Below, one piece after another: positions 8,938 to 17,407 of a stretch of 64,000 nucleotides of DNA (position 1 is its first letter; each line of letters begins with the position of its first letter). Source of the stretch: Marinimicrobium sp. C6131 (GTDB taxonomy: Bacteria; Pseudomonadota; Gammaproteobacteria; Pseudomonadales; Cellvibrionaceae). The stretch is from assembly GCF_026153455.1 (NCBI RefSeq), contig NZ_CP110629.1:3596001-3660000 (forward strand). The letters are read 5' to 3'. The notes below the pieces were generated by a model. That model was not told where the DNA came from, did not search any database, and was given only the letters and a program-made list of their open reading frames with translations. The position numbers were made by a program, and so were the translations under genes.

Positions 8938-9471
8938 ATGACGTTATTCAGCAAAGTGAGCGGTGAAGCGATCGACCATAAGCTCGCCGCCGTATTCGAC
9001 AATGACGCAGACGCCCAGCATTCCGCCGAAGCGATTTTGGAAGCCACCAGTCTCGATCCGGACCAGGTGAAGGTCGTGCGCCCAGGGGACACTCATCCCG
9101 GCTGGGAGCTTGAACCTGAAGATCGTGGTATCTGGCGCACGCTCGTGCGTTCTCACCTCTGGCTGGGGCTGTTGGGCGCTTTGACAGGCCTGGCTGTGTT
9201 TATGGTTCTGTTCATGATTGGTGTCGGCTTTATTGTGGATAACGGCCTGGTGGCCGCGGCTGTATTGGCGGCGCTGTTCGCTGTTCTGGGTCTGCTCCTG
9301 GCCGGGCTGGTGACGCTTCGCCCTGACCACATGCCCTATATTGTGACCGCTCAGTCGGCACTTCGCGCCGGCAAGACGGTCGTTGCCGTCCATGCCAGGG
9401 ATCGAAATCAGTTGAAGGAGGCAAGGAAAGAGTTGCAGGGGAGGTTTGGCAAAACGGTATCCAGTGTTTAG
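8938..9471 (+). CDS. Small membrane protein of unknown function, two transmembrane helices
   Basis: The ATG at 8938 is preceded by GGGAGG and gives a 177-aa protein. The N-terminal cytosolic part (residues 1-75) contains FDNDADAQHSAEAILE. Two hydrophobic helices (about 80-103 and 108-130) follow, then a cytosolic tail with AGKTVVAVHARD resembling a small alpha/beta fold. This arrangement is seen in general-stress-like membrane proteins, but I do not recognise a named family. An in-frame extension upstream would read through the tRNA repeat and is not credible. Confidence 0.65.
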   Translation: MTLFSKVSGEAIDHKLAAVFDNDADAQHSAEAILEATSLDPDQVKVVRPGDTHPGWELEPEDRGIWRTLVRSHLWLGLLGALTGLAVFMVLFMIGVGFIVDNGLVAAAVLAALFAVLGLLLAGLVTLRPDHMPYIVTAQSALRAGKTVVAVHARDRNQLKEARKELQGRFGKTVSSV

Positions 9472-9496
9472 CACCACAGTATTTGCCAAAAAGTTC

Positions 9497-9524
9497 TTGA
9501 CGCCGGCTACAGAACAGATACTAT
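9497..9524 (+). promoter_or_regulatory. Promoter of the cold-shock gene with long 5' leader
   Basis: TTGACG (9497-9502), a 16-bp spacer and TACTAT (9519-9524) predict a start near 9531. That leaves an untranslated leader of about 145 nt, as is usual for cspA-type mRNAs whose leaders respond to temperature. Confidence 0.55.
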
Positions 9525-9676
9525 GGGCCCTGCTAGAAAGCTTGTTTTATATTTATGCACAACCATTTCGATTCCTGCCTGTAGCAAGTCGTCCTGTCCG
9601 TCATAAGTAATAGCACCATTTCCAGCACAACCGACCCTCGGGTCATCTACACATTTTGATTGATTAAGGTAAGACT

Positions 9677-9883
9677 ATGTCTACAGTTACTGGTACCGTT
9701 AAGTGGTTCAACGAAGCAAAAGGTTTTGGTTTCATTGAGCAGGAGTCCGGTCCGGACGTTTTCGCTCACTTCAGCGCCATTCAGGGCACTGGCTTCAAAA
9801 CCCTGGCCGAAGGCCAGAAAGTAAGCTTCACCGTGACTCAGGGCCAGAAAGGTCCTCAGGCGGAAAACATCCAGCCTATGTAA
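9677..9883 (+). CDS. Cold-shock protein (CspA family)
   Basis: A 68-aa single cold-shock domain with both nucleic-acid-binding motifs, KGFGFI (RNP1) and VFAHFSAI (RNP2), and the start [11 protein letters not shown]. It binds single-stranded RNA/DNA as an RNA chaperone. A TAAGG ribosome site precedes the ATG. A long leader lies upstream and a strong terminator downstream, so it is a single-gene unit. Which csp paralogue it is cannot be decided, and cold induction is inferred from the leader only. Confidence 0.95.
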   Translation: MSTVTGTVKWFNEAKGFGFIEQESGPDVFAHFSAIQGTGFKTLAEGQKVSFTVTQGQKGPQAENIQPM

Positions 9884-9929
9884 GCGATTGTCGCTTCGCT
9901 AGGTCGCTTGCCCCTCGAGGCAAGCAACG

Positions 9930-9961
9930 AAAAACGGCGCTCTTCGGGGCGCCGTTTTTTT
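9930..9961 (+). terminator. Terminator of the cold-shock gene
   Basis: AAAAACGGCGC, loop TCTTCGGG, GCGCCGTTTTTTT: a strong hairpin with a seven-T tail 46 bp after the stop codon. Confidence 0.9.
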
Positions 9962-10049
9962 ATGCCCGGTCTTCATGGCTTCGCCGCCGGATTTGCTACA
10001 CTGCGCCCATTACTGTTGCCCGTCCCGGGCGTGTGATCAGGACACCACC

Positions 10050-10922
10050 ATGCTGGAAACCATTGGCATCAATCCCGCCGAACTGGCGGCCTCGGAAACG
10101 CTGCTGAAGCTGCTGATCAGCACGGCGCTGCTGATCACCGTCGTGATCGTGATCCGGGCCCTGTCGGCCCGTTACATCCGCCGTAACGTCACCTCCATGG
10201 AATTGCGCCGCCGCTGGCTGGTGCACTCGCGCAATGGTCTGCTGCTGTTCATGTTGCTCGGCCTGATCATCATCTGGGGGGAGGAGCTGCGCACCCTGGC
10301 GCTGTCGGTGGTCGCCATAGCCGTGGCGTTTGTGGTGGCCACCAAGGAGCTGATCCTGTGTGTGACGGGCTCCATTCTCAAAGCCGGTGCGGGGTCCTTC
10401 AATATCGGGGATCGCATTCAGGTGAAAGATTTTCGCGGTGATGTGATTGATCAGAGCCTGCTCGCAACCACCATTCTGGAGGTGGGGCCGGGCAAACTGA
10501 CCCATCAGCGCACCGGGCGGATGATCGTCATTCCCAACGCCCTGTTTGTCGCCGAGCCGGTCATCAACGAGAGCTACACCCACGATTATGTGCTGCACGT
10601 GTTCACCGTTCCCTTCAAGCGCACCGCCAACTGGCAGGCCGCGCAACAGGCGCTGTTGGCCTCGGCGAACGAACACTGTGCGTCCTATCTGGCCGAAGCC
10701 AAGCGCTATCTGAAAAAGCTGAACGAATATCGCGGCCTGGATGCGCCCTCGGTGGAGCCGCGCATCACTCTGCAAATGCCCAGTGCCGAAGAAATTCATC
10801 TGGTGGTGCGGATACCGGTGCTGACCGACCGGCGCAGCGCTATTGAGCAGTCCATTCTGTCGGAGGTATTCACGCGTGCCGAGCTTTTTACCCCCAAGAC
10901 AGAGGACAGTCCCGCCAAATGA
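10050..10922 (+). CDS. Mechanosensitive ion channel family protein (MscS-like)
   Basis: Starting at ATG 10050 behind CAGGACACC, this gives a 290-aa inner-membrane protein. Two or three N-terminal helices (about 17-36, 58-77 and 82-105) precede the conserved MscS pore and beta domain: SILKAGAGSFNIGDRIQVKDFRGDV, then ILEVGPG and the strand VIPNALFV. The C-terminus is a soluble alpha/beta domain. Such channels open under membrane tension to release solutes after osmotic downshock. A longer in-frame extension to 9975 lacks a ribosome site and would overlap the cold-shock terminator region. Confidence 0.85.
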   Translation: MLETIGINPAELAASETLLKLLISTALLITVVIVIRALSARYIRRNVTSMELRRRWLVHSRNGLLLFMLLGLIIIWGEELRTLALSVVAIAVAFVVATKELILCVTGSILKAGAGSFNIGDRIQVKDFRGDVIDQSLLATTILEVGPGKLTHQRTGRMIVIPNALFVAEPVINESYTHDYVLHVFTVPFKRTANWQAAQQALLASANEHCASYLAEAKRYLKKLNEYRGLDAPSVEPRITLQMPSAEEIHLVVRIPVLTDRRSAIEQSILSEVFTRAELFTPKTEDSPAK

Positions 10923-10950
10923 TCAGCCATCTGAGGCTGTGGTGCGTTGA

Positions 10951-11805
10951 TTAAAGGTACTCAAGCAGATGCAGAGAAAATTTGGCCGCCTCCCTGGCTG
11001 CAGTCGGGCCCAAACGGAGGTAATCGTCGTTGGGTTCTTCTTGGGCAAGGTTGCTTCCAGAGCGGATGATCAGATAAGGAACACCGAAGGTCTCGCATAC
11101 ATGGCCCAGTGGAGCGGACTCCATCTCCATTATATCGGCCTTGAACCGCTCTCGCAGCAGCGTTAGCCGGCGTTCCGTCACCCCGAACAGGTCCGATGAA
11201 GCAACTACTCCGAACCGGACAGCATTTCTGTAGGTGTCATTGTTGGCCATGACGGTTTGCCTGGGGTAGGTTTCCATTGCCCGCTTCGCCAGCTTCAAAA
11301 GATCCTCACTCGGGGTAAATTCATTCTCCACTTCTGTTCCGCCGTTCGGGCTGTTCATGGGGCGATAGGTCATGCCGGTAGAGGTCAGGCTGCCGTAATC
11401 GTGTTCATAGGTATGGGTGGCCACCACCACATCGCCAGTTCTCAGATCAGGGTTCACACGGGCGCCTGTGCCCGTCATCAATACCAGCCTGGGCCGGAAC
11501 TCCCGAAGAAACAGGGTGGTGGTCATGCCGGTGTAAGTCTTACCGATACCGGTAATGGCGACTACTACAGGCTTGCCGTGTAGTGTCCCCTGCCAGTAGG
11601 GAATACCCCACAGACTCTTCTTCTCCGGGTTCATAAGCGCATCGGTCAAAACTGGAATTTCCTGAGGCACTGCACCAAGAATGACGATTGTCTCCGTGGG
11701 CTCATAGACCAGATTGGTGTCTGCGTGGCTGAACTGTGAAAGCAGAAGACATAGGCACAAGACCACGAAGGTCGCCCGCAAAGGAGAGGGGGAACGAGTA
11801 ATCAT
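10951..11805 (-). CDS. Secreted nucleoside phosphorylase-fold protein (MTA/SAH nucleosidase-like)
   Basis: This 284-aa protein has a signal peptide (about 1-28), then the PNP_UDP_1 fold. Visible motifs are ILGAVPQEIPVL (position of the catalytic base Glu in MTA/SAH nucleosidase), TGIGKTYTGMTT, LVLMTGTGARVNPDLRTGDVVVA, and MEMESAPLGHVCE (ribose-binding Met-Glu). The usual catalytic Asp after the last strand (AISD in E. coli) is replaced: IIRSGSN has Asn. In classical PNPs an Asn in the corresponding place goes with 6-oxopurines, so inosine or guanosine is a possible substrate. It is divergent from the NUP gene. A periplasmic location is unusual for this family. Confidence 0.75.
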   Translation of the reverse strand: MITRSPSPLRATFVVLCLCLLLSQFSHADTNLVYEPTETIVILGAVPQEIPVLTDALMNPEKKSLWGIPYWQGTLHGKPVVVAITGIGKTYTGMTTTLFLREFRPRLVLMTGTGARVNPDLRTGDVVVATHTYEHDYGSLTSTGMTYRPMNSPNGGTEVENEFTPSEDLLKLAKRAMETYPRQTVMANNDTYRNAVRFGVVASSDLFGVTERRLTLLRERFKADIMEMESAPLGHVCETFGVPYLIIRSGSNLAQEEPNDDYLRLGPTAAREAAKFSLHLLEYL

Positions 11806-11880
11806 AGTGGGTTCTCATGTTGTGTTGGTACAAAGCGTGAAGTAATGAATCGTCGTGTCACCACTGACCTTCAGGGCCCG

Positions 11881-11950
11881 ATTAGTGATCTCACTAATAT
11901 CAGCAAATTCCATACCCAACTACTATTTTTCTGACTGAATCGTCAGAAAA
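11881..11950. promoter_or_regulatory. Two perfect palindromes in the MTAN-like/NUP divergent region
   Basis: ATTAGTGA-TC-TCACTAAT (11881-11898) and TTTTCTGAC-TGAATC-GTCAGAAAA (11927-11950) flank the weak leftward sigma-54 candidate. No T-run suggests a terminator in either direction for the first. They are likely protein-binding sites for a regulator of one or both divergent genes. The rest of 11806-12160 holds only the promoter elements listed separately. Confidence 0.5.
11903..11918 (-). promoter_or_regulatory. Weak sigma-54 promoter candidate for the MTAN-like gene
   Basis: On the minus strand GGTATGGAATTTGC keeps the GG-N10-GC spacing (GG at 11916-11915, GC at 11904-11903) and a good TTTGCT -12 box. 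The -24 box is poor. The predicted start near 11891 leaves a leader of about 86 nt. Confidence 0.35.
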
Positions 11951-12101
11951 TGGGGGTAGTGCTATCAATGACATATGAAAATGATCAAAAAAAGCGCTCT
12001 TTGTGATGACATTGCCCGCAAACTGTGCGCTTTCTCTCGATCCAGACCTCACTCCATAGCGTTCTTCGGGATCTTTCGGGCTTTGTTGATATGTTGTCCG
12101 G

Positions 12102-12118
12102 TTGGACAGTATTTTGCA
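12102..12118 (+). promoter_or_regulatory. Sigma-54 promoter of the NUP gene
   Basis: TTGGACAGTATTTTGCA has GG at 12104-12105 and GC at 12116-12117 with exactly ten bases between, plus TTGC at the -12 box. Transcription would begin near 12129, 32 nt before the GTG start. The -24 box also lies in the palindrome TGTCC-GGTT-GGACA (12095-12108). Confidence 0.75.
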
Positions 12119-12160
12119 TAAGTGACTTTGATCTTTTTAATCCGATAGGAGAGGTAACTT

Positions 12161-13201
12161 GTGAAAACATTGATTCTGCGTTCGGGGCTGTTGCTGGCCG
12201 CGTTGTTCATGTCCTTTGCCGCCCAGGCGGCGATTCCGGTAAAAGTAGTGGTGGTCGCCATGTTCGAAAATGGTGAGCTGACGGGAGACGAGCCGGGGGA
12301 ATACCAGTTCTGGATTGAACGTCTGAAGCTCGAGAAAGTGGACTTTCCCCTTGGAGCTCACGATCTGCATGTCAACGACGACGGTGTGCTCGCGATCTGC
12401 ACCGGCGGTGGTGTGACCAACGCCACCGCGTCCATCATGGCGCTGGGTCTGGATGATCGTTTCGATCTGTCCAATGCCTATTGGGTGATTGCGGGTATTG
12501 GCGGTGGAGATCCGCTGGATGTATCGCTGGGCACGGGGGTATGGGCCAAACACGTAGTGGATGGCGATCTTCTCTACGAGATTGACGGTCGGGAAATTCC
12601 CGACAGCTGGGATTATGGCCTGATTCCACTGGGTGCCAAAGAGCCCAATCAGGTATCCACCGGTTGGACGGTGGATACCATCTCCTACGATCTGAATTCG
12701 TCCCTGGTGGATTGGGCCTACGAATTGACCAAGGACCATCCGGTGGCGGACACGCCTGGGCTCAAAAGCTTCCGGGAACAGTATGAAGGCTACCCCAATG
12801 CGCAAAGACCCCCTTTCGTTACCATAGGCGATACGCTGGGGGCCAGCACCTATTGGCACGGTGAGTTGCTCAACAAATGGGCCAATGATTGGGTCAAGCT
12901 GCATGCGGGTGATGATGCCAATATGGTCACCACCAATATGGAAGACAACGGCACACTGACCGCGCTGCACCGACTGGCAAAAACCGGCCGCGTGGATACT
13001 GATCGGGTGTTGGTACTTCGCACTGTCAGTAACTTCAGTCTGCAGCCGCCGGATAAAACAGCGGCCTGGAGCACCACCGCGCCTTATCCGGATGACAGTC
13101 TGCCGGCTTATGAAGCGGCTTTCGGCCTGGGCAATCGCGTCGTGCAGACGCTGTTGAAGGGATGGGACACCTACAAGGACAAAATTCCGGGAGCGCTTTA
13201 G
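12161..13201 (+). CDS. Secreted purine nucleoside 'permease' (NUP family), nucleoside-phosphorylase superfamily
   Basis: A 346-aa protein starting at GTG 12161 behind TAGGAGAGG, with a cleavable signal peptide (about 1-23). It matches the NUP family pattern: VVVVAMFENGE..GDEPGEYQFW, ICTGGGVTNATASIMALGLD, GIGGGDP, GTGVWAKHVVDGDLLYEID, HGELLNKWANDW and VLRTVSNF. Fungal relatives are called purine nucleoside permeases. This protein has no membrane helices after the signal, so a periplasmic nucleoside-binding or -cleaving role fits better than transport. A second homologue, a lipoprotein, lies near 41 kb. Confidence 0.8.
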   Translation: MKTLILRSGLLLAALFMSFAAQAAIPVKVVVVAMFENGELTGDEPGEYQFWIERLKLEKVDFPLGAHDLHVNDDGVLAICTGGGVTNATASIMALGLDDRFDLSNAYWVIAGIGGGDPLDVSLGTGVWAKHVVDGDLLYEIDGREIPDSWDYGLIPLGAKEPNQVSTGWTVDTISYDLNSSLVDWAYELTKDHPVADTPGLKSFREQYEGYPNAQRPPFVTIGDTLGASTYWHGELLNKWANDWVKLHAGDDANMVTTNMEDNGTLTALHRLAKTGRVDTDRVLVLRTVSNFSLQPPDKTAAWSTTAPYPDDSLPAYEAAFGLGNRVVQTLLKGWDTYKDKIPGAL

Positions 13202-13213
13202 CGCATTCTGATC

Positions 13214-13233
13214 GGGGTCGCGCATGCGGCCCC
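13214..13233. terminator. Hairpin between convergent NUP and 8-oxoguanine deaminase genes
   Basis: GGGGTCGC-GCAT-GCGGCCCC folds into an 8-bp stem with one G.U pair. T-runs are short, so it is probably a weak bidirectional terminator. Confidence 0.45.
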
Positions 13234-13234
13234 T

Positions 13235-14614
13235 TCAATGGGTCTTTGTCGACGTCAGTAAGGCCGCTTTGTCGCGAAGACGTTGAGCTGCCCGCGTATG
13301 CTCGGCAATAATCCGGTCGATATCATTGCCAATCAGCTCGCCAGCCTTCACTTTCCAGCGGCCTCCCACCATGACGAAGTCCGCTCGATGAGCCCCGCAC
13401 AACAGCAGTGCCGCAACTGGGTCCCCGTGCCCGGAGAACCGTGGTTCCTCCAGACGAAACAGTGCCAGGTCGGCCTGTTGTCCTTTTGCCAGCGTCCCCA
13501 GTTCCGGTCTCTGCAACAGGGCCGCGCCGCCGCTGGTCGCCATGGTTAACGCATCCAGGTGGCTGCATCCCGCTGCGCCGTAAGTCAGCTTCTGCATCAG
13601 CATGGCCAGGCGCGCCTCCTGAATCATGTTGGAGCCATCGTTGGAGGCCGAGCCGTCTACCCCCAAGCCCAAGCGCACCCCAGCGTGGCGCATCTCCTGC
13701 GCCCGGCATTGGCCCGAGCCCAGCAGCATGTTAGAGCTGGGGCAGTGGCATACGCCCACCCCGCTACCCGCCAGACGTTGAATTTCGCTGTCGTTGAAAT
13801 GAATACCATGGGCGAGCCAGACGCGCTCGTTCAGCCAGCCCACGCTGTCCAGATAGTCCACCGGTCGCTGATTGAAGCGATTCAGGCAGAACTGGTTCTC
13901 GTCTTCGGTTTCCCCAAGGTGGGTGTGCAGCAGCACATCTTTCTCGACTGCCAGTTGGGCACTCTCACGCATCAGATCCGGAGTCACTGAAAACGGCGAG
14001 CAAGGCGCCAGAGCAATTCTGCAAAAGGACTCGGGGCGTCGGTCGTGGTAGCGGTCAACCAGTCGCCGGCTTTCACTCAGAATGCTTGCCTCGGTTTCCA
14101 CCAGGAAGTCCGGTGGCAGCCCCCCTGCTGATTTGCCAAGGCTCATGGAACCGCGTGTCAGCGTGACCCGCATGCCGATGCTGTGTGCGGCCGATACCTG
14201 AGTATCAATGGCGCGGGGCAATAGCGTGCTGAACACGTAATGATGATCAGCAGCGGTGGTACAGCCGGACATCAATAGCTCGGCCAATGCCAGTCGGGTT
14301 GATGCGTAAATGGCATCGTCGTCAAGGTTCATCCACACCGGGTAGAGCGTCTGGAGCCAGTCGAACAGACCTTTGTTCAGTGCGGGGGGAAAGGCCCGGG
14401 TCAGGGTTTGGTAAAAATGATGGTGGCAGTTGATCAGGCCGGGAAACAGCACATGGTTCGAGGCATCGAATGCCTGATCGTAGGCGGTGGCGGGCTCCCG
14501 GCCTTTCGCCACCAGCTCGACGATGTGGTTGTCTCGCACCACCAACCCGTTGTCGGCATTCTCCCCTGTGCCGGTCCAGCATGCCAGCGGGTGGCGCAGC
14601 CATAGAACACTCAC
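13235..14614 (-). CDS. 8-oxoguanine deaminase (amidohydrolase superfamily)
   Basis: A 459-aa cytoplasmic metal-dependent deaminase. It has the metal-binding start PGLINCHHHFYQTLTRA, the conserved GCTTAADHHYVF, LLHTHLGETEDENQF, WLAHGIHFND, CHCPSSNMLLGSG and LGLGVDGSASND. These features place it with the cog0402 enzymes such as Pseudomonas PA0142 that convert 8-oxoguanine to urate. The call of substrate is strengthened by the surrounding urate pathway. It is the last gene of the leftward importer operon and overlaps the regulator gene by 4 bp. S-triazine or cytosine deaminases are more distant alternatives. Confidence 0.85.
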   Translation of the reverse strand: MSVLWLRHPLACWTGTGENADNGLVVRDNHIVELVAKGREPATAYDQAFDASNHVLFPGLINCHHHFYQTLTRAFPPALNKGLFDWLQTLYPVWMNLDDDAIYASTRLALAELLMSGCTTAADHHYVFSTLLPRAIDTQVSAAHSIGMRVTLTRGSMSLGKSAGGLPPDFLVETEASILSESRRLVDRYHDRRPESFCRIALAPCSPFSVTPDLMRESAQLAVEKDVLLHTHLGETEDENQFCLNRFNQRPVDYLDSVGWLNERVWLAHGIHFNDSEIQRLAGSGVGVCHCPSSNMLLGSGQCRAQEMRHAGVRLGLGVDGSASNDGSNMIQEARLAMLMQKLTYGAAGCSHLDALTMATSGGAALLQRPELGTLAKGQQADLALFRLEEPRFSGHGDPVAALLLCGAHRADFVMVGGRWKVKAGELIGNDIDRIIAEHTRAAQRLRDKAALLTSTKTH

Positions 14615-15333
14615 GACTCGGCTTCATCCAACGCGGTTTGCGCCGCCGGCCGCGCGGGGGGCTCAAGGCCGCAGCCGCGCAAGATCAACTGGCTCAGAAA
14701 ATCGGAAATATCGCGGATCATATCCGGTTCGTACTCCGCCCGGTTCATGATGGTGAGTACCTGAGTGTCGAAGTCGGCGTAATGCTGAGTGGAGGACCAG
14801 ATCAGGAAGATCAACTGCATGGAGTCCACCTTCGCCATGCGCCCCTGCTCGATCCAGGTATCGATGACCGCCGCCTTGCGCCGGACCCATTGACGCATTT
14901 CGGTGCGAATGTAGTCTTTTAAATGCGGTGCGCCCTGAACGATTTCCATGGCGAACAGTTTGGATGCGCGAGGGTGCGTGTAGGACAGCTCGACCTTCTT
15001 CCGGATGAACTCATCAAGTACCACCGCCGGATCATCCTTTTCGGTAATTTCGTCGAAAAAATTGTTCCACAGATGGATCAGGTTATCCAATACCGCAATG
15101 TACAGGTTGGACTTGCTCTTGAAATAATAATGGACGTTGGCCTTCGGAATCTGGGCCCGGTCGGCGATGGCCTGGATGCTGGTACCCCGGTAGCCATGTT
15201 GAACAAATTCTTCCTCCGCCGCCTTGATAATGTTGGTCAGGTTGCGGTCCCGAATTTTCCCCGCCCGGTACTTGCCGGTCGGGGTTTCGTTGGGGTCGAA
15301 GTCCATCGCGTTTTCCAGTGCTTTATTGACCAT
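14611..15333 (-). CDS. TetR-family regulator, RutR-like
   Basis: This 240-aa protein carries an N-terminal TetR helix-turn-helix (about 27-73: RNLTNIIKAAEEEFVQHGYRG..., IADRAQIPKANVHYYF). The ligand-binding C-terminus is of the RutR/YcdC type (SKLFAMEIVQGAPHL, IWSSTQHYADF). RutR senses uracil/thymine; relatives in purine clusters respond to purine-derived ligands. ATG 15333 is the best start. The gene lies between the importer's binding-protein gene and the deaminase, so it probably controls this and the divergent xdh operon. Repressor or activator role is not determinable. Confidence 0.85.
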   Translation of the reverse strand: MVNKALENAMDFDPNETPTGKYRAGKIRDRNLTNIIKAAEEEFVQHGYRGTSIQAIADRAQIPKANVHYYFKSKSNLYIAVLDNLIHLWNNFFDEITEKDDPAVVLDEFIRKKVELSYTHPRASKLFAMEIVQGAPHLKDYIRTEMRQWVRRKAAVIDTWIEQGRMAKVDSMQLIFLIWSSTQHYADFDTQVLTIMNRAEYEPDMIRDISDFLSQLILRGCGLEPPARPAAQTALDEAES

Positions 15334-15377
15334 TGTTATTACGTTCTCCGTTGTAGGGCTCTGATTCCCTGTTGCCT

Positions 15378-16436
15378 TTATCCGTCGATGCCTTTCACGT
15401 ACCATTCCAGCTCAAGCAGATCCTCGTCGCTCAGCTCTTCACCCTCTTTCACCATCAGCTCACCGGCCTGATTGTAGATCGGGCCTTCAAAGACAGCATG
15501 CTCGCCATTGATGATCTGCATTTTAACGCTATTGACCTTTTCAACAACCCACTCGGGCACCGCCTCGTTAAACGGCGCCACATCCACTACGCCTTCCTTC
15601 AGGCCGTGCCAGATGGCGGTCGGCTCCCAAGTACCGTCAAGAACGGCCTGAATCTTGTCGCGATAAATGCTTTCCCAATGCATAACGGCCGCGGTCAGGT
15701 GGGATTTGGGGCCATAGCTGCTCATGTCCGAATTGAAACCCACGGAGTAGACGCCGCGCGCCTCGGCCGCCTGAATCACGGCGGGGGAGTCCGTATGCAT
15801 GGTCAGCACGTCCACGTCCTGAAGGATCAGGCTGTCCGCCGCTTCACGCTCCTTGGCCGGATCGTGCCAGGTATTGATCCACACTACCTTTACTGTGGCG
15901 TCGGGGTTGGTTGCCTGAGCGCCCAGGGTGAAGGCGTTGATGCCACGGATCACTTCGGGAATGGGGAAGGCGGCCACGTAACCGATCTGGTTGGTGTCGC
16001 TCATGGCACCGGCAGTCATGCCGGCCAGGTAGCGTGCCTGGTAGGCGCGGGCCTGATAGTTGCCGACATTGCGCGCGGTCTTGTAACCGGTGGCGTGTTC
16101 GTATTTCACCTGGGGAAAGCGCCGAGCGACTTTCAAGGTCGGGTTCATGTAGCCGAAGGAGGTGGTGAAAATCAGATCGTGGCCACGGGCGGACATATTG
16201 CGGATCACCCGCTCGGAATCGGCCCCTTCGGCGACGCTTTCGACGTAGGTAGTTTCGATCTTGTCTCCGAACTCTTCGGCCACAATTTTTCGCGCCCGGT
16301 CGTGCATGTAGGTCCAGCCCGCATCGCCAATGGGACTGACGTAGACAAAACCGACCTTGAACGGTTCGGCCGCCTGGCTGGCCAGGCTCCAGCCCAATAG
16401 GGCGGTGGTGAGAGCCAGTAGGGGTTTGAGTTTCAT
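15378..16436 (-). CDS. BMP-family (PnrA-like) nucleoside/purine ABC transporter binding protein
   Basis: A 352-aa periplasmic protein with a signal peptide ending SLASQA. The BMP family core is clear: FKVGFVYVSPIGDAGWTYMHD, FTTSFGYMNPTLKVA, GYVAAFPIPEVIRGINAF, VWINTWHDPAKE and VYSVGFNSDM. BMP/PnrA proteins bind purine nucleosides or related purines and deliver them to an ABC importer; the three other importer genes lie immediately upstream in the same operon. A long acidic C-terminal tail (EGEELSDEDLLELEWY) is present. The ligand is inferred as a purine from the neighbouring catabolic genes. Confidence 0.92.
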   Translation of the reverse strand: MKLKPLLALTTALLGWSLASQAAEPFKVGFVYVSPIGDAGWTYMHDRARKIVAEEFGDKIETTYVESVAEGADSERVIRNMSARGHDLIFTTSFGYMNPTLKVARRFPQVKYEHATGYKTARNVGNYQARAYQARYLAGMTAGAMSDTNQIGYVAAFPIPEVIRGINAFTLGAQATNPDATVKVVWINTWHDPAKEREAADSLILQDVDVLTMHTDSPAVIQAAEARGVYSVGFNSDMSSYGPKSHLTAAVMHWESIYRDKIQAVLDGTWEPTAIWHGLKEGVVDVAPFNEAVPEWVVEKVNSVKMQIINGEHAVFEGPIYNQAGELMVKEGEELSDEDLLELEWYVKGIDG

Positions 16437-16471
16437 ACGGTTATCCTCGTTAAGGGCAAAGCGAAAGTCGG

Positions 16472-17398
16472 TTACTGTGGTGGGTGATACGGCTGCCCCA
16501 GGGAGCGGGGGGCGAACAACCCTTTCGCGCCCTTGCGGCTCATCATGAACACCAGCACCACAATGGTGACGGCATAGGGCAGCATCGCCAGCAGATTGGA
16601 GGGCACATCGTAGCCGAAGCCCTGCAACAACAGGTGCAGAATGCTGGCAAAGCCGAACAGCCAGGCGCCCAGCAGAATGCGCTCGGTGCGCCAACTGGCG
16701 AATACCACCAGAGCCAGGGCAATCCAGCCGCGCCCGGCGGAAATGCCTTCGGCCCACATCGGTGCGTAGGACAGTGACAGGTAGGCGCCGGCCAGCCCCG
16801 CCATGGCGCCGCCAAACAGCACCGCCGCGTAACGCACCACCAGAACCTTGTAACCCAGAGCGTGGGCGACCTGTGGGTTTTCGCCCACGGCGCGGATGAT
16901 CAATCCCAGCCGGGTCGAGCGCATGGTCCAGAACACCAGGGCGAACAGAGCCAGACCCAGATAGACCATCAGATCCTGGCCGAACAGGGCGGGTCCGATC
17001 AGGGGGATTTTGTGCAACAGCGGAAGCTCGACCCGGGTCATTCCCTCAATGGACTGGCCCACATACTCGGCTCCGAGAAAGGCACTCAGTCCGGTCCCGA
17101 AAATGGTCAACGCCAGACCGGTGGCCACCTGGTTGGAGATCAGCGTCAGTGCGACGAAGGCGAAAATCAGTGAGACCAGAGCGCCCGCCAGGGCACCGAT
17201 GATGACTCCCAGCAACAGCGAGTCGGCGCTGTAGGCCGCAATAAACGCACAGGCCGCCCCCACCAGAATCATTCCTTCCTGCCCCAGGTTGAGTACCCCG
17301 GAGCGCTCTGAAATCATGGCTCCCAAGGCGACCACCAGCAGCGGCGTACCCGTACGGACGGTGGCAAACAGAATATTTTCAAGCAATGCGAGATCCAT
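16472..17398 (-). CDS. Purine ABC transporter permease, second subunit
   Basis: A 308-aa inner-membrane protein with about eight helices of the branched-chain/ribose permease type (BPD_transp_2). The family start PLLVVALGAMISERSGVLNLGQEGMIL is conserved, as is the coupling region VGENPQVAHALGYKVLVVRYAAVLFGG. It pairs with the 358-aa permease just upstream. Ten bases separate the two genes, and the binding-protein gene follows 35 bp on, so all are co-transcribed. Confidence 0.92.
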   Translation of the reverse strand: MDLALLENILFATVRTGTPLLVVALGAMISERSGVLNLGQEGMILVGAACAFIAAYSADSLLLGVIIGALAGALVSLIFAFVALTLISNQVATGLALTIFGTGLSAFLGAEYVGQSIEGMTRVELPLLHKIPLIGPALFGQDLMVYLGLALFALVFWTMRSTRLGLIIRAVGENPQVAHALGYKVLVVRYAAVLFGGAMAGLAGAYLSLSYAPMWAEGISAGRGWIALALVVFASWRTERILLGAWLFGFASILHLLLQGFGYDVPSNLLAMLPYAVTIVVLVFMMSRKGAKGLFAPRSLGQPYHPPQ

Positions 17399-17407
17399 AA
17401 CGGGCCC

